64,000 nt of DNA. Source: Gautieria morchelliformis. Its lineage: Eukaryota; Basidiomycota; Agaricomycetes; Gomphales; Gomphaceae. This document shows, piece by piece, positions 1 to 12,335 of the stretch. The translations under genes were made by a program, and so were the position numbers. Under the pieces are notes generated by a model that was not told the origin of the DNA, ran no database searches, and saw only the letters and a list, made by a program, of their open reading frames with translations. The stretch is from assembly GCA_015179125.1 (NCBI GenBank), contig WHVA01000007.1, positions 496,001 through 560,000 of the forward strand. Reading direction: 5' to 3'. How positions within the stretch are numbered: position 1 is the stretch's first letter; every line of letters starts with the position of its first letter.

Positions 1-168
1 ATACGGGCTCGCTGACATTGGGGGTCCTTAGACTTTTCTCTTTGGATTTCCCCTTGTCAGGTGAGAATCCCCTCTCTTGTATACTCTGTTCATTTATACA
101 TACTTTGGATTCCCCTTGTCAGTAGTGTGGTAGTGTGATCTCCACACTCAGCCAGGGTTGCCCTTACA
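1..168 (-). repeat. LTR-like direct repeat, second copy (runs off window edge)
   Basis: On the minus strand this copy starts with TGTAAGGGCAACCCTGGCTG at 168 and repeats, almost base for base, the start of the copy at 589. It carries an extra stretch of about 60 bases near 60-115 in which a short GGGGAAATCC-containing segment is partly duplicated. A TGT start on the minus strand fits an LTR end. The other end lies outside the window, so neither the full length nor a target-site duplication can be seen. Confidence 0.5.
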
Positions 169-177
169 GGGACACCC

Positions 178-589
178 TGTTTTCCATTTCCAGTTCTGAC
201 ACCACACCCAGTTCCGACTCCATTTCCGACTCCGCTTCCGGTTCCGATTCCATCTCCGCCTCCACTGTTGGAAATGATTCCGCTCCTGGGAGAACTTCCA
301 CCAGTTCTGTTTGCCTTGCCAGTTCCACTCCAATTTCCGACTTCCACTCTCGGAACAGTGTCGGAAATCAAGCGACTCGCGTAATGGGTGGCATCAAGGG
401 TCGATCAAGGGTCAGGGAGGTCAGGGGGATGCAGGGTTGATGGCGGGTGCCAAGTGTTGTCCCTGGCTGCGCAGTGTAGTATAATACGGGCTCGCTGACA
501 TTGGGGGTCCTTAGACTTTTCTCTTTGGATTTCCCCTTGTCAGTTGTGTGGTAGTGTGATCTCCACAATCAGCCAGGGTTGCCCTTACA
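178..589 (-). repeat. LTR-like direct repeat, first copy, inserted in gag
   Basis: On the minus strand the sequence begins TGTAAGGGCAACC at 589 and would end ...GGAAAACA at 178, giving TGT/ACA ends and about 412 bp if this is a complete LTR. The gag reading frame runs into it directly, so this repeat interrupts gag. Its distal half (about 178-350) is an imperfect hexamer array of TTCCGA/CTCC type. Nine bases separate it from the next copy. The length and ends are inference; the direct repeat itself is plainly visible. Confidence 0.5.
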
Positions 590-2179
590 GGCTTCGCCGG
601 TGAGGCGAGTGCCCACGTAGCCAACCTGCATGTCGATGCTGGTTGGCCCTAGGAGGCAATTCATTTTCAGCCATCGTAGGATGGCTGCCACGAAGATTTC
701 AAACTCTTCAAGGTCAGATCCCCCGGCATATGGCTCGGGGTGAGCCAATTTCACGCCGGCTTTCGCTAGCACAGACTTCTCCGGGTCTGTGTCCGCGGCG
801 TCTGCTAACGCCACGCGGATCATCCATGTGATCCCGTCGTACAGCTCCATTGGCATGACGTCGGCCTGGTCAGGGATTCCCTGGCCTTCTGTTGGGGCCA
901 TGGATCGCTCGCGCGGCTGTGACGCCACGCGGGGCAGGCTGTTATATGCCCTGACGGGCCCCGGGCCCGGATCGGGCTCGGGATCGGGAGCATTTTGTGC
1001 TCTCGCTTCCGGGGGCATTTTGTGCCTGGTGTCCCCGGTCAGTCCCGCATTGCGGATCCGCAGCCTGCTGTTGTAGGCTGCGCGCGCCTGCCATGCGTCC
1101 TGTACGGCTTGCGTGAGCTGCTCGTCGGGCAGCTGAGCGGTGTGGCTGTGGGCCACTGTCTCTTCAGCGTTCTTCGCTAGTAGCTCGAGTGCCCGTGTGT
1201 GGCGGCGCGCGGCTGCGGCTTCTTTATGCTGCCAGTGTGCGACTTCGAGCTCTAAGCTCTCGGTCGTCGTTTCAGAGTCGGGCTCTGAGGCGACCTGCTC
1301 CCTAACGATCTGTTGGATCGTTTTACGGCTGTCCGTTGGGGCAGCTGGTTGCTCTTGAGGTTCGTTCCCGAACCTTACATCCTGTTCGACCGGGACGGCC
1401 GGCGGCGGCATTCGCTGCTTGTCCCACTCCTTTCGGCGCGGGTCTTCCATGTCGCAACTCCGTTCGTTGGCTGCGGACTGTCGCGAGCTCGGACGAGTTG
1501 CGTCGCGTTCCCCTTGTGGGCGGAGAGTTTTCTGGACGTCCTCCAGCGTGGCTGCGTCTTGCAGCCTGATCTCCTCCGCCTGGTGGAGTTCTTTGCCGAT
1601 TGCCATTAGGGCGGCGTGGCGTTGTCAAGCTGCGATGCCACCTGATCCTGCTTGTGGCACGTCAGCGTGCTTCGGTGCAGCGCAGCCTGCACCTGTTTGT
1701 TCAGGGCCTCTGCCGTTTCATGGTCGATGGCATGAGCCCTCGAGCTCTTGTGACAGGAGCTCGAGTATTCCGAGTCCTGACCATCGTCTGGGGCTCGTTT
1801 TTTTTGCTGTTGCTCTACTTCGTGAGCGTCGGTTTGAGTCGTGGCTTTGTGCCCGCCTCGACGTTGTTGCTCTACCGTCTGACGACGGCGAGACTTCTCT
1901 GCCCTTTCCTTTGTCTCTGGGCAGAGAGGAATGGGGGGGTAGTGCCAGCTCGTTGCCTGGCGTCGTCTCTTCCTCGGCCACGCTCAACGAGACGTGGTTG
2001 GGGTTTTCCTCGTCCCCTACTGAGGGGATGAGGGCAGTGAGATCTACGATCTCTCCGTCCTCTATTGTCCTGGACTCTTGGTCCAGGGTAGCGTCAGCCG
2101 TCGTGTCGCTGGGCTGCGCTTGGGGCGTGGACCTCGAGCTCGTCGCTCGTGTCCGTCTTTGACTACGTGGAATCATCAT
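590..2179 (-). pseudogene. Ty3/gypsy-like Gag polyprotein relic
   Basis: Two minus-strand open stretches in different frames read as one Gag. The upstream part (2179-1718) begins MMIPRSQRRTRATSS and is acidic then Ser/Arg rich (DKGKGREVSPSS). The downstream part (1606-590) carries a Glu/Ala-rich coiled region and ends with the block HPEPYAGGSDLEEFEIFVA, then ILRWLKMNCLLGP and GTRLTGEA, which I recognise as the conserved Gag core of agaricomycete Ty3/gypsy elements. The frame is lost between 1718 and 1606 (in-frame TGA just before 1606), and the core is cut after GEA by the LTR-like repeat at 589. No protease, reverse transcriptase or integrase is present in the window. Confidence 0.7.
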
Positions 2180-3314
2180 GCTCGCAGCCGACAGTAGAAG
2201 GTCTACTGGAGGGTCTCAACGATGTTTAGTCATCGACGCAGCGATCTTTTTCAAGATTGCTTCGAATCCACTATCGGTTGGTCGCATGGCGATCAACCGC
2301 AGGATAGTTCAAAAAGGTGTAAAGGATGTCGATCTTAAGACCTTGTATCACAAGGGCACAATAGAACTTGACCAATGAGTGGTATTCTGAATGCTACGTA
2401 GTGACAGGTAAGAGTAAGATGTGATGGTGACCGCTGGCCAGTTCCCACGCATAAACTATACAGTGGGTCCCTAAGGGGCCCATTGGGATTATGTAATAAC
2501 TATTGTACATGTAGATACACAGGTTATTTACACTTTACATGCAGAATTCATGGCACTCGGTAACATTCAAGAAAGCTATTGAGCCTTACTCGCTCTCATC
2601 AGACACCCACGAGCTGTCCTTCGCTACTGTGAGTGATGTGCATACTCGACGTATAAGCTAACCCAATGGCCAGAAATGGAAATGACGTGACTGACACCTA
2701 CCCCAACCCCCAACCAAAAGCTCGTGAGCGGTAATGCCGAGATGGACCCAATGGCGGTCCTGATCAATTCAATAACTACCACCACTATGACTGCAAAGAG
2801 TCCTACAAGGTACATTATGTTTTGATCAGACTGAAATCATCCGACTAATATTATTCCGTTACAGAAGTGTGCTATTGACAAACAGGTGAGTCAAATATAT
2901 GTCCTATGAAACCTCCACACGAAACTAGGTTATCTTAGGTCCACCAAGGATCTAGGCCACGGCCTTCAATAGTTTTTTTTGCTGTGGTGACCTCACTATG
3001 TGCCGGTGTGCCTTTACTACCTTTGTAGCAGTTAGTTCTACACCAACCTGTACATTATATAAAAAATTGAAGGAAGGCATCACTGAGTTATATCGCCAAT
3101 ACTCACCCCGACACTACCCAGTGGTGTACACTGGTGGTCACCGGTGAAGGGTAGTCCCCCTTGGTGATCTATTCTCGTGCTCACCGGTGACCACCCATCG
3201 AATCAGGTCACTATTGTAAGCCGCAATGGGCTCCAACGGTCACCATTGAGTACTTAAACTTAATTAGTTAGAGTGCACTGTGGTGCACTGTCCCCTACTG
3301 TATTTTCCCGCTGT
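2180..3314. other. Gene-free stretch next to the retroelement relic
   Basis: No convincing coding frame. The stretch is AT-richer than its surroundings and contains the inverted repeat at 3133-3195 and several copies of short GGTGACC/TGGTG words. It probably holds retroelement leader remains and decayed DNA. Confidence 0.4.
3133..3195. repeat. 15-bp perfect inverted repeat with palindromic arms
   Basis: GGTGGTCACCGGTGA at 3133-3147 is repeated in reverse complement as TCACCGGTGACCACC at 3181-3195. Each arm contains the self-complementary word TCACCGGTGA. The left arm is itself enclosed by CTACCC (3115-3120 region) and GGGTAG (3149-3154). No function is assigned. Confidence 0.6.
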
Positions 3315-4411
3315 ATGACAGAGCCACCGCCCGGACAGCCAGTGATGCATAGCAGCTCACGCAATCGCAAGACCCCAGACCCACAACACATCTGCGAACC
3401 AATATCCTCCGGGCTGGGGTCTTAGGCTCCCAAGATAACTCACGTACATCTTCGCCTGCTCCAACGCCGTCCCATGACCAGCGTCCTATGCCACAGGCCC
3501 GCAACCCACTCGCTCACATTCATACCATTCGCACCAGACATCGCCTTCCCCGCATCAACCGGTTCATCCTGTGCCTCCCAGTCTCACTCCAGCCCATTCA
3601 CATGGTCAGCCGCCCCGAGAACTCCTCCGATCACAGTCACAGTCGGTCATTCCACATCCTCCTCCGCCACAACCTATCCGGGCCCATTCTGACCAGAATA
3701 CACGGCCCCCTCATCCATCGCAGCAAGAATATACTAATACCCCTCCTCCGTCGCGGCAGCATACATTTATTGCCCGCGAAGGCGTTCCTCCCGGTCTGGC
3801 GCCAAACGGTCGCTATACCGTGCCCCAGCCACCTCCGCCAGTTCCGCATCATCAAGCCCCGCCCCCAGGTCCACCTTCCCGGTCGCAATCCCAACATCAA
3901 CCTCATCATCATACTCCCCCACGTTCTGCCCTTCGAGACACGCGTCATCAGTCGCTTGCGGCTCCTGCTCCACTTCCTTCCCACGTACAGTTCGCTGCTC
4001 CAGCTCCCGCCCCTGTACACCTTCCTTCAGAAAACATTCGTACACCTCAGGCGCTCGGTATTGTGCACTCTCCTCCGACGTCGTCTGGGTCACCGCGCCC
4101 AGACAATTCGCGTCCGCCACGTTTGACGCCTAAACCAGTGATGCCACCACTTCTTGCACCCCTCGTAGCAGGAACCCAACCTGGGACGGGTTGGACCAGG
4201 GCAACTGCAACGGTCAGCGTCTTCCTCCGTGATCGGGGCCGAGAAAGGAGGGTTTTTGGCCAAGACCAAAAGCATCCTGCGCAAGAGGTCTTCCGGTATT
4301 AGGACGCATGCAGATGGTGCCATTTCGTTTGCACCAACCATGCCGAATTTGACGGAGGAAAACAGTGCAGAAAGCAAGAAGCTGGCAAAGAGGCTGAGTA
4401 GGAAGAAATAG
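3315..4411 (+). CDS. Low-complexity Pro/His/Ser-rich protein, frames broken or unresolved introns
   Basis: I do not recognise this protein. An ATG at 3315 opens a short frame (MTEPPPGQPVMHSSSRNR) ending at 3425. Further Pro/Ser/His-rich coding follows in a second frame (SRTSSPAPTPSHDQRPMPQ) and then in a third, long frame from about 3500 to 4300 rich in PPPP, HSH and SQSQ. The tail changes frame again near 4215 and ends in a basic segment (LAKTKSILRKRSSG, then KKLAKRLSRKK) with a stop at 4411. The repeated frame changes could be introns I cannot place, or damage to an old gene. Composition suggests a disordered protein with a basic C-terminus. Confidence 0.35.
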
Positions 4412-5496
4412 GCTGGTCTGCTTCAAATCTTGACAACAGTATTATATCTTGAGCTGTCGAATTTATTAGTTGGCTAACATTTAAGGACTACTGGTGGCTG
4501 GACTGTATCTGTTTTGTAGTACAGCTGCTCTGGAGCATTACGCGGGAAGATTTTGGCAGCATTCTTTAGGTATACGGACAATATACCCCCAGTTGAATTC
4601 GGAATGGAAAAAAGGAGGGGAAAACAAACTTAGGAAGATAGAAGAGAAATTCAACGGCAGTTACCAAAATAAGACGGGCGTGCGGGGCCAACGACTCGGA
4701 AACCACCGACGAACCTGATGCATGCTACATTGTAGCAACGCTGAAGCTTAAAGCTTAAAGTCTGAATTCCCTTCAGCACTAAATGTGGTCACAGTCACCC
4801 ACTGACTCTGCTTGTGTTTGGGCAACTTTCGTTTCCTCCATATGGTATTGCCTCTACCGTACACGGAAATTACTGCTTGTTGTACGACTCCGACGATGAC
4901 TGGGCTGCCCGTGATTGCTACAGAAGATGATCCTTGGCAACGTCGAGGTGGTTCTCAGCGCTTGTACCTACTACAGGCGAATTAGCCCCCATGCATTTGG
5001 CAACCCTTGGGACAAGGCAGCTAAGCTTCAAGTATCGTTGCCAATTGTTCACATCGGCACGAAGGCAGGCGCTTCTGCCACGCTGTTGCGAAGCTACTGA
5101 TGCGAGTCGCGGTGCCTGGTACGTAACATCACGCGTGCTTGTACTTCGGCAATTCTTCCAGCTTGCTTGACGCCTCGCTATTGTACTAACTGTATCGTTG
5201 CCGAAATAACCGTTGCTCTTCATCGGCCCTTTGCTATCGAAGCGCTGTGTGTAACATCATGTGGGAAGGGAATCCTACGAATCCATCCAGCTGCGCTTGA
5301 CTTAGTACAAGCCTCGCTATGATACCGTTGTACTAACGGTGTCCCTACCGAACTGCCTAATGGAGACCTCCATAAAATCGCACAATCGATGGTCGTCGAG
5401 TCACAGGACCCCCTCATCTTTGCTAGACCACTGGCCTTATATCTTGGGCTACTGTCATACATTTTGGGCTACCAAGCGGGAAGTTGGAATTCTACG
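4412..5496. other. Gene-free stretch upstream of the NACHT-WD40 gene
   Basis: About 1.1 kb with no coding frame I can support. The short open frames on both strands are of random composition. The end nearest 5496 presumably holds the promoter of the receptor gene; I see no clear TATA box. Confidence 0.4.
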
Positions 5497-8400
5497 ATGC
5501 CCAAAATGTTTCGTTTCCTCAAATATCACGGACGGCACAAGGAGTTGTCTCCCCTAGCGAACACACCAGCTGTAGACCGCCTCGGCCAGTTGTCCGAGCT
5601 CAAGGTCTCGCCGTATACAGTGGTCGCTGACTCCCCTGGCAAATTGCCATCTTCATCCTCCGTATCGAGTATTGATCGTTCTAACCAGGCTTCCCCTTCA
5701 CCATCTGGTCTTGAGCTTGACCGTCCCAACCTGCTACCTCCTCCATCAGCACGGGAGATTGCCTTTCCCAACCAATCACCTTCACCGTGTACACCAGATA
5801 CTGACCGCCCCACGGAGTCGTTGCACCCTCCACCTCGTGGCAATCACTTTCTGGACCTGGTTGCTCCCGTCAATCCTCCGACGGCGTCAGGGGAGTCTGG
5901 TAAGGTTGCTCGCGCAGCATTGAAGAAGGTCCTCAGCGCACTGAGTGACACGTCGGGTATGTTCCCGCCGCTGAAGACAGTTGCCGCAGGGATGCTCAAT
6001 ATCCTTACCACCCTCGATGTACGTTCCCAGCAGGCTAAAATGATTGCGCGGGAGTACTCACACCGTGATGTAACAGACCTATTTACAGAATAAGCAAGGG
6101 TTTCAAGACCTAGCGCAAAAGCTGGAGGTCCTCATATCTATTGTCAAGGACTACGAGGATCGCCATTTGGGTCATTTGCTTGCTCCCCGCATAAGGGACC
6201 TGACAGAGTGCGTGAATATGCGTTACCTCGAGGGTTTCGCGGGACCCACCAACTATCCAGGGCGATCCAGGCCTGTCTGGACGATATCAATCGTCGAATA
6301 GATAAAAGCAGGTTCCGGCGTGTGGTCGAGGTTGATGACGACGCTAGATTCATCGTAGGGACATTCGGTAAGATCAGTCTCCTGTTGGATGTGTTTGAGG
6401 TGGGTCATTATCTTCATCGTGCTTGCTCAGAGAAATTCGGTTGCTTAACTCAAGCCCAGATGGATACCCTGCTCCACATGGATGCAAATGTGGCACAGCT
6501 TTTGCAGGTAACACCACCTTCCCCACCGAAACGGGTTTTGATCATTCAGTATTGAAAGAATTCCTTTAGGATGATGTTTTCGTAAGCTTGCTGCTGCAAT
6601 ACGATGGGGTGGTTATTAAACGAGTATTTTTCAGGGAGTCTCAAGTCTGCTGATGATGTGTCTTACAAATCACACCGCGGACGGGGAAGTGAATTTGCAG
6701 GTTGCATGGAGGACACTCGTGTAAACGTCTTGGAGGATCTAGAGAGATGGGCTGACGATGACACAGCTCCTAAAGTCTGTTGGCTCGGCGGCATGGCAGG
6801 CATAGGAAAGTCCAGCGTTGCTGTCACCTTCAGCGAGCGCATGGACAAGAAGCTGAAACTGGGAGCCAGTTTCTTCTGTTCCGACTCATGTCGTGACGCA
6901 CGTCTCATCGTGCCTACTATTGCACGTATGCTTGGTCGAATATCCCCCCGGATCCGATCAGCGATATGTGAGGTTCTCCGAAGCAATCCTGATGTGGCCA
7001 CCGACACGTTGCTTGAGCAGTTCCGCTGTCTGCTTGTTCATCCAGTTCGGGACGCTAATCGCGAAGCTGTGGAGAGGCATAAAATTGTCGTTATCGACGC
7101 TATCGATGAATGCGCCAATCAGTCGACTGTGGAATCATTGATCAAGGCGGTTCTCACCCTTGAATCGGATATTCCCCTTAAATTTCTAATTGCAGGCAGA
7201 CCCGAGCCCCAAATACGGGACACCTTTCTTTCGTCGCCGAATGTTAAGGTCGTTCAACTCCACGAAATCCCCAAAGACCATGTGCAGGCTGATATTCGAA
7301 GATATCTGGAGAATTCTTTATCAAAACTTGCCATGGACGAACCAGATTGGCCGCCCAATAACGACTTATCAATCCTGCTCGAACGGTCTGACAAACTATT
7401 CATTTACGCAGCAACTGCCATGCGATATATCAGTGACCCTAGATTCGACTTCAAGGAGCGCTTGCAGCAGATCAACGCTCTGGGATCGACTCGACCTACA
7501 CCATCGCAGACTGGCCCACTCGATCAGCTCTACAACCACATCATGTCCCGAGCATTCCCTCCAAGCGCGGAGGAGTGGGAAGTGTCGAGAAGGCAGGATT
7601 TACTGTCGGCAGTGATATGTCTTAACACACCACTATCCAAGGCCGGCATTACGTCCCTGCTCCAAACGAAAAAATCTGCGACTGACAGGGATCTCTCCCA
7701 ATTTCTTTCAGTACTTGCTATTCCTGATAAAGATGATGGCAAGGTGACGATTTTTCACGCCTCATTTCGTGATTTCATCGTCGATCCGAAACGCTGTGAG
7801 GCGCATGGGGTAGATCCTTCTGAAGGACACTACAAACTCACCGTCAAGTGTCTCGAAAGCTTGAATACGCTTCGACGTAACATTTGCGGCTTGCCTGAGG
7901 ACAACATAGGTTCACAACCCCATGACATCAATAATACCCAGGTCATTCAAGAAGGCCTCCGATACTCGTGCTTACATTGGGCATCTCACCTTACCGTTAC
8001 GCTTACAAAACCTCTTGCAGTGCCTCCGACGTTGCTAATGCTTCTTTCCACATTTGTGGATGAGCATCTCCTACACTGGTTTGAGTGTCTCAGCGTCCTT
8101 GGAGAGCTCGAATCAGGCTTAAAGTCTCTCGAGAATGTGCGCGAAGCTGTAGCTGTAAGTTCTCTGCAGTAGGTGAAAGAAGTCATGGCTGATATACTTT
8201 CAGGGCGTATCCAAGTTCGAGTCCGAATTTGGACGCATTGTATTACTCTTGGAGGATGCTCGTCGATGCCTCCAAATGGGCTTTGAACCGATGCAGCATC
8301 ATTGTCTCAATACCTACCATTCCGCCTTAACATGGCTTCCTCAAAATTCCTTGATGCGTCTGCAATATCCCACAGCAGTTCGTGGTACTCAAGTGGTGGC

Positions 8401-10042
8401 TGGGCTCTCGGAGTCGTGGGGGCCAATCGAGCACGTATTGCATCATAGGGGGCTTGTGTCGTCTGTGGCATTCACCCCCGACGGTCGCCGTGTGGCGTCT
8501 GCATCACAGGATATGACAATTCGAATCTGGAACACAGCCACGGGGAAATCAGAGCATATTTTAAATGTTAATGAGTCGGTATCGTCTGTCGCGTTCTCGC
8601 CTGACGGCAGCCGTATTGTCTCTGGATCTTGGGATAAGAAGATTCAAGTCTGGAACGTGGCCACTGGGGAGGCAGAACACGAGCTGACGCCCCCAGCTAT
8701 AGTGACGTCCGTCGCATTCTCACCCAATGGCAAGCACGTCGTGTCTGGATGTCGGGACGGGATAGTTCGAATCTGGAATACAACAACTTGGACGTTAGAG
8801 CACACGATGGAGAAACTTTCACCGCACCCATTGTTGTCCGTTATGTTTTCGTCCGACGGCACTCGTGTCATGGGTGGAACCCAATGTTTGATTCGAATCT
8901 GGAATACGGCGACATGGAATATAGAACAGAGTTTGGACGGTTATACAGCCTGGCGGGTGCACACCCTCGCGTTCTCGCCCAACGGCAACCATGTCGTGAT
9001 CGTATGCTCTGACAGCGCAGTTCGAGTCTGGAACATGCTGACTGAGGAGACAGATCTTGTGCTAAAAGATCATACAGATTGGTTGTCATCCGTCGCGTTC
9101 TCTCCGGACGGCAGCCACATTGTGTCTGGATCGCAGGACAGGAAGGTTTGCATCTGGAACTTAGCGACGGGGGAATCAGAGCACGTGCTTGGGGGTCATG
9201 TCGGCTGGGTGTCGTCACTCGCGTTCTCTACAGATGGCAAGCATGTTGCGTCTGGATCGCAGGACAAGACAGTTCGAGTCTGGCATATCGCTGCTGGGGA
9301 GTCAGATCATGCGCCAGATGGTCATTCGGAATGGGTATCCTGTGTCGCATTCTCGCCCGACGGCAATCGCATTGTGTCTGGGTCGGAGGATAAGCAAGTT
9401 CGAATATGGAACACGACGACTGGAGAGTCAGAGCATGTACTGAAGGGGCATGTGGGCCGGGTGTCGATGGTCGCATTCTCTCCCGACAACAAACGCGTTG
9501 CGTCTGGATCGGAGGACTGGACGGTTCGAGTCTGGGACGCGACTACTGGGGTGTCGGGGCACGTGTTGAGGGGTAATAAGCCGTCTTGCATTGCATTCTC
9601 GCCTGATGGCAGTCTCGTTGCATCTGGATCGAACGATAAGGAAGTTCGAGTCTGGAAAGTGGCTACTGGGAAGCTATTGCATGTGCTGAAAGGACATAGT
9701 TATCCTGTAGCGTCCGTCGCATTTTGGCCCGAAGGGGGCCACATCGTGTCCGGGAGCACGCAGGACGGGGTTTTAGTCTGGGGTATTGTGACAGGCGTGT
9801 TGGTCTTGGAATACGATGCTTGGCGTGCAGCCTCCTTGCCTGGCATCCCACGTATACCACACGTAGGCTTACGACTCTCTCCAGGTTACATGTGGCTACT
9901 TGGTGAATCGCCCATGCCCACTCGCTGGATAGCTCCAGAGTACCGCAATATTTCCGTTCATTGTTTCTCTGGCTCCAAAGTCTGTTTGGGATACCACACA
10001 GGCCGTGTAGTCATCCTAGATTTGGGAGCCAATATTGTTTAA
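5497..10042 (+). CDS. NACHT-WD40 STAND receptor (NLR-like)
   Basis: Complete fungal NLR-like protein. Start ATG 5497 (a second ATG at 5506 is equally possible). A Ser/Pro-rich leader is followed by the helical block RAALKKVLSALSDTSGMFPP. Read introns: 6019-6088, 6208-6260, 6400-6459, 6508-6569 and one ending at 6634 or 6645 (the latter keeps frame), then 8155-8203. The NACHT domain has Walker A WLGGMAGIGKSSVA, Walker B KIVVIDAIDECA and the downstream KFLIAGRPEPQI. After a helical linker come 11 WD40 repeats (about 8430-9790) of the form VAFSPDG..VSGS.D..VRIWN, then a short tail. By family knowledge such proteins sense non-self or stress, oligomerise and can trigger regulated cell death; the ligand cannot be deduced. 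The leader domain matches no effector I know. Confidence 0.88.
8430..9790 (+). repeat. Array of 11 WD40 repeats (about 126 bp each)
   Basis: Tandem coding repeats inside the receptor. Unit signature: (V/L)xxVAFSPDGxx(V/I)xSGSxDxxVRIWN followed by a linker such as TGESEHVLKGH. Repeats 6-9 (about 9040-9540) are the most alike in DNA; repeats 3-5 are the most diverged (for example GGTQCLIRIWN). Eleven units exceed the seven of a single propeller. Confidence 0.85.
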
Positions 10043-10277
10043 TTGTGATTGCCAGATAAATAAGTATTGTAGTTATGCATTTTATTAGATCGGCTGTTCA
10101 GTCGCGGACACGCAAAGCCAGTAATACAGTATGAGCATGATGGACTCACGGGAGATAATATACTGTCCACTAGCAGTACTGTAGCAGTAATCCCAAGTTT
10201 GCATAGGTCGTGCGTCAACTCGCCGGCGACGCGCCGGTAAATTGTGGTCCTTTACATCATCTTCCCTTTAAGCAGCC

Positions 10278-11298
10278 ATGGACCTGCCTGTGATAGGAGG
10301 ACGCTGTGAAGCCTACGGATGCGGGTCCTTTGATTTCTTGCCCATAAGATGTAATGGCTGCCAAAAAATGTTTTGCTCACACCACATAATACTCGATTCG
10401 CACGCCTGCCCCAGCTTCGACACGAACCCCAAGGATGATGCACCACAACATCAAAATACAAGCAAAAAGCACGATGGACAACGTTGTTCCTTGGAAGGTT
10501 GTCAAAAACCGACTTTGGAGTCGGTAATTGTAGACACAACACACCCTGAGCATCGTATAGTGGCTGTTTGCTCGCATTGTTCTGGCGCTTTCTGTGCTAG
10601 GTGAGTTGCCCTCAATGCTATGTATCACTGTTATTGATTGTGTTATCGTTCTTCAAGCCATCGCCATTCCTCAGATCATGCTTGCTCGTCGAACCCGCAG
10701 GCGTCCACTGCCTCTCAGAAAAATTCAGAGGCTCGTGAACTACTCTCCAAACACTTTCCCACCAGACTATCTTCGTCAACTCCACGAACACTCTCTGCAG
10801 CTTCCAAGCCGCCTACTGATCCAAAGAAAATCGCTCGACTTCGAGCCGTCGAGCTCATGAAAATGCGCCATCACGCTATCCCCGTAGATCCGAAAGATAG
10901 AACAGTACTGATACCTGTTACGCAGAGATTGCACTTGAAGGTGGTTTTAAACGGCAGTAACCCTCCTACTGAAAAGATAGTTTGGCTACGCAAGGTGTGA
11001 CGGGTTTAGCTAACGTCTCGGATTTCAACTTAAATTTCATTCTCCTGCTAATTTAGACCGTTGGGACCGGCAGAGCTGTGGATCTGCTTGCAACCCACTT
11101 TTCGATCCACATTTCTGATACAATGGTGCGCTCAGTGTCGGTGTCATGTCGTCTGGTTGAAACATCACATAGGCCGCGTACCTGGACAAATTGTCCACCG
11201 AGAATGGCACTCCTACAAGGCTTCGGAATGACCAGCCGCTCTCAGATAAAGTCGAGGATGGAGAGACACTATGTTTGTCCACCGGGCCGCGTGCGTAG
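10278..11298 (+). CDS. CUZ1: AN1-type zinc-finger protein, Cuz1/ZFAND1-like
   Basis: Four exons (10278-10600, 10658-10994, 11057-11125, 11173-11298) with GT-AG introns of 57, 62 and 47 nt. First AN1 finger: CEAYGCGSFDFLPIRC, then CQKMFCSHH and DSHAC. Second finger: CSLEGCQKPT, then CSHCSGAFC split by intron 1 and HRHSSDHAC. The C-terminal part reads as a ubiquitin-like domain ending RLRNDQPLSDKVEDGETLCL. Two N-terminal AN1 fingers plus a C-terminal ubiquitin-like fold is the layout of yeast Cuz1 and human ZFAND1, which bring Cdc48/p97 and proteasomes to arsenite-stressed cells and stress granules. That role is by homology only. Confidence 0.88.
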
Positions 11299-12335
11299 CA
11301 CTTGTGGCCAATGTACACCCACATATCTTCCTCGGGTTAGTCGCTTGCTGTTCAACCCAGAGTTCATTTACATACGTCCACGCACGTCTAGACGCAATCT
11401 ATGCACATGTTGTGCTAGAGAGAATACGCACATAATCCTATTTCTCACCCTACGTGCAAATCTGATGTAATAATATAATCTGAGTTATTTAACACCTTGT
11501 GAACATCAATTACCCAATGATCGATGTGGTCTCAATAAAACAGGGCTGTCTAAGGCTCAGCGAGATGACCCGAGGGAGGAACGGAAAAAGGTTGAATGCT
11601 ACTATGGGTGGCAGTCAACCTTTTTCGTGGTGTCAGGAGGGGGGAGGAACAGCTGGGACAGCTACCTGGTGCGGTGGAGAACCTGGGATCACTCCGGCTG
11701 CGGCTGAGCATGCAGGAGGCCGGTAACTACACCGAGGTGAGCTATTTTTAGCTGATCAATCTCGCGTGTGCGGTCAGGCTGCGTTCAAGACTCTACCCAA
11801 GACACGAGGAGGGTGGGAGAAAAATACTACGGGGGGCAGCTACGACGAGGGGAGTCGACGGGCTGACCGTGGTGGTGATGGCGAGAGCGAAGGGTTCTCG
11901 TATTCAGCCACGTTGTAGCTCCGACTCGTTTGCTGCGTGTGACTAATATTATAATGCTACGAGCGAGTCTCATCTGAACCCTAATTATCTGCTACCATTC
12001 ACCTCGAGACCAACTTCCTTACTGCATTTCGCCCTTGAATATAAACAGAAATCAAAGCAGGAGGAAAAATGATGAAACCCGAGAAAACCATATCCTCAGT
12101 ACAGGCTGGCGCTGAGCTGTTATAGAATAGACATTTGCTTGTTATCCGTGACATACCGCAGGAGCAGCGTCATTTTCTGGCGTACGGAGCTTTCGTAGGA
12201 ATGCTGTAGGTTGAGAAGCCGGATCCGGTCAGAATTAAGATTAAGTAAAACCAAGCAACTCAAAAGGTCCAGGTCCCAAGCCGCGCTGAGGTGCCAGCAT
12301 GATGCAGTTGGTGAGCGGAATTGTTAGCTAGGGTT
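11299..12335. other. Gene-free stretch
   Basis: About 1 kb between the convergent ends of the AN1 gene and the fructosamine-kinase-like gene. Short G-rich runs occur at 11630-11720 and 11800-11900. No coding frame shows family similarity. It should contain both 3' UTRs. Confidence 0.4.

Noticed and set aside
569..2162. Plus-strand open frames opposite the gag relic
   Set aside because: Shadows of the gag coding strand; no recognisable protein.
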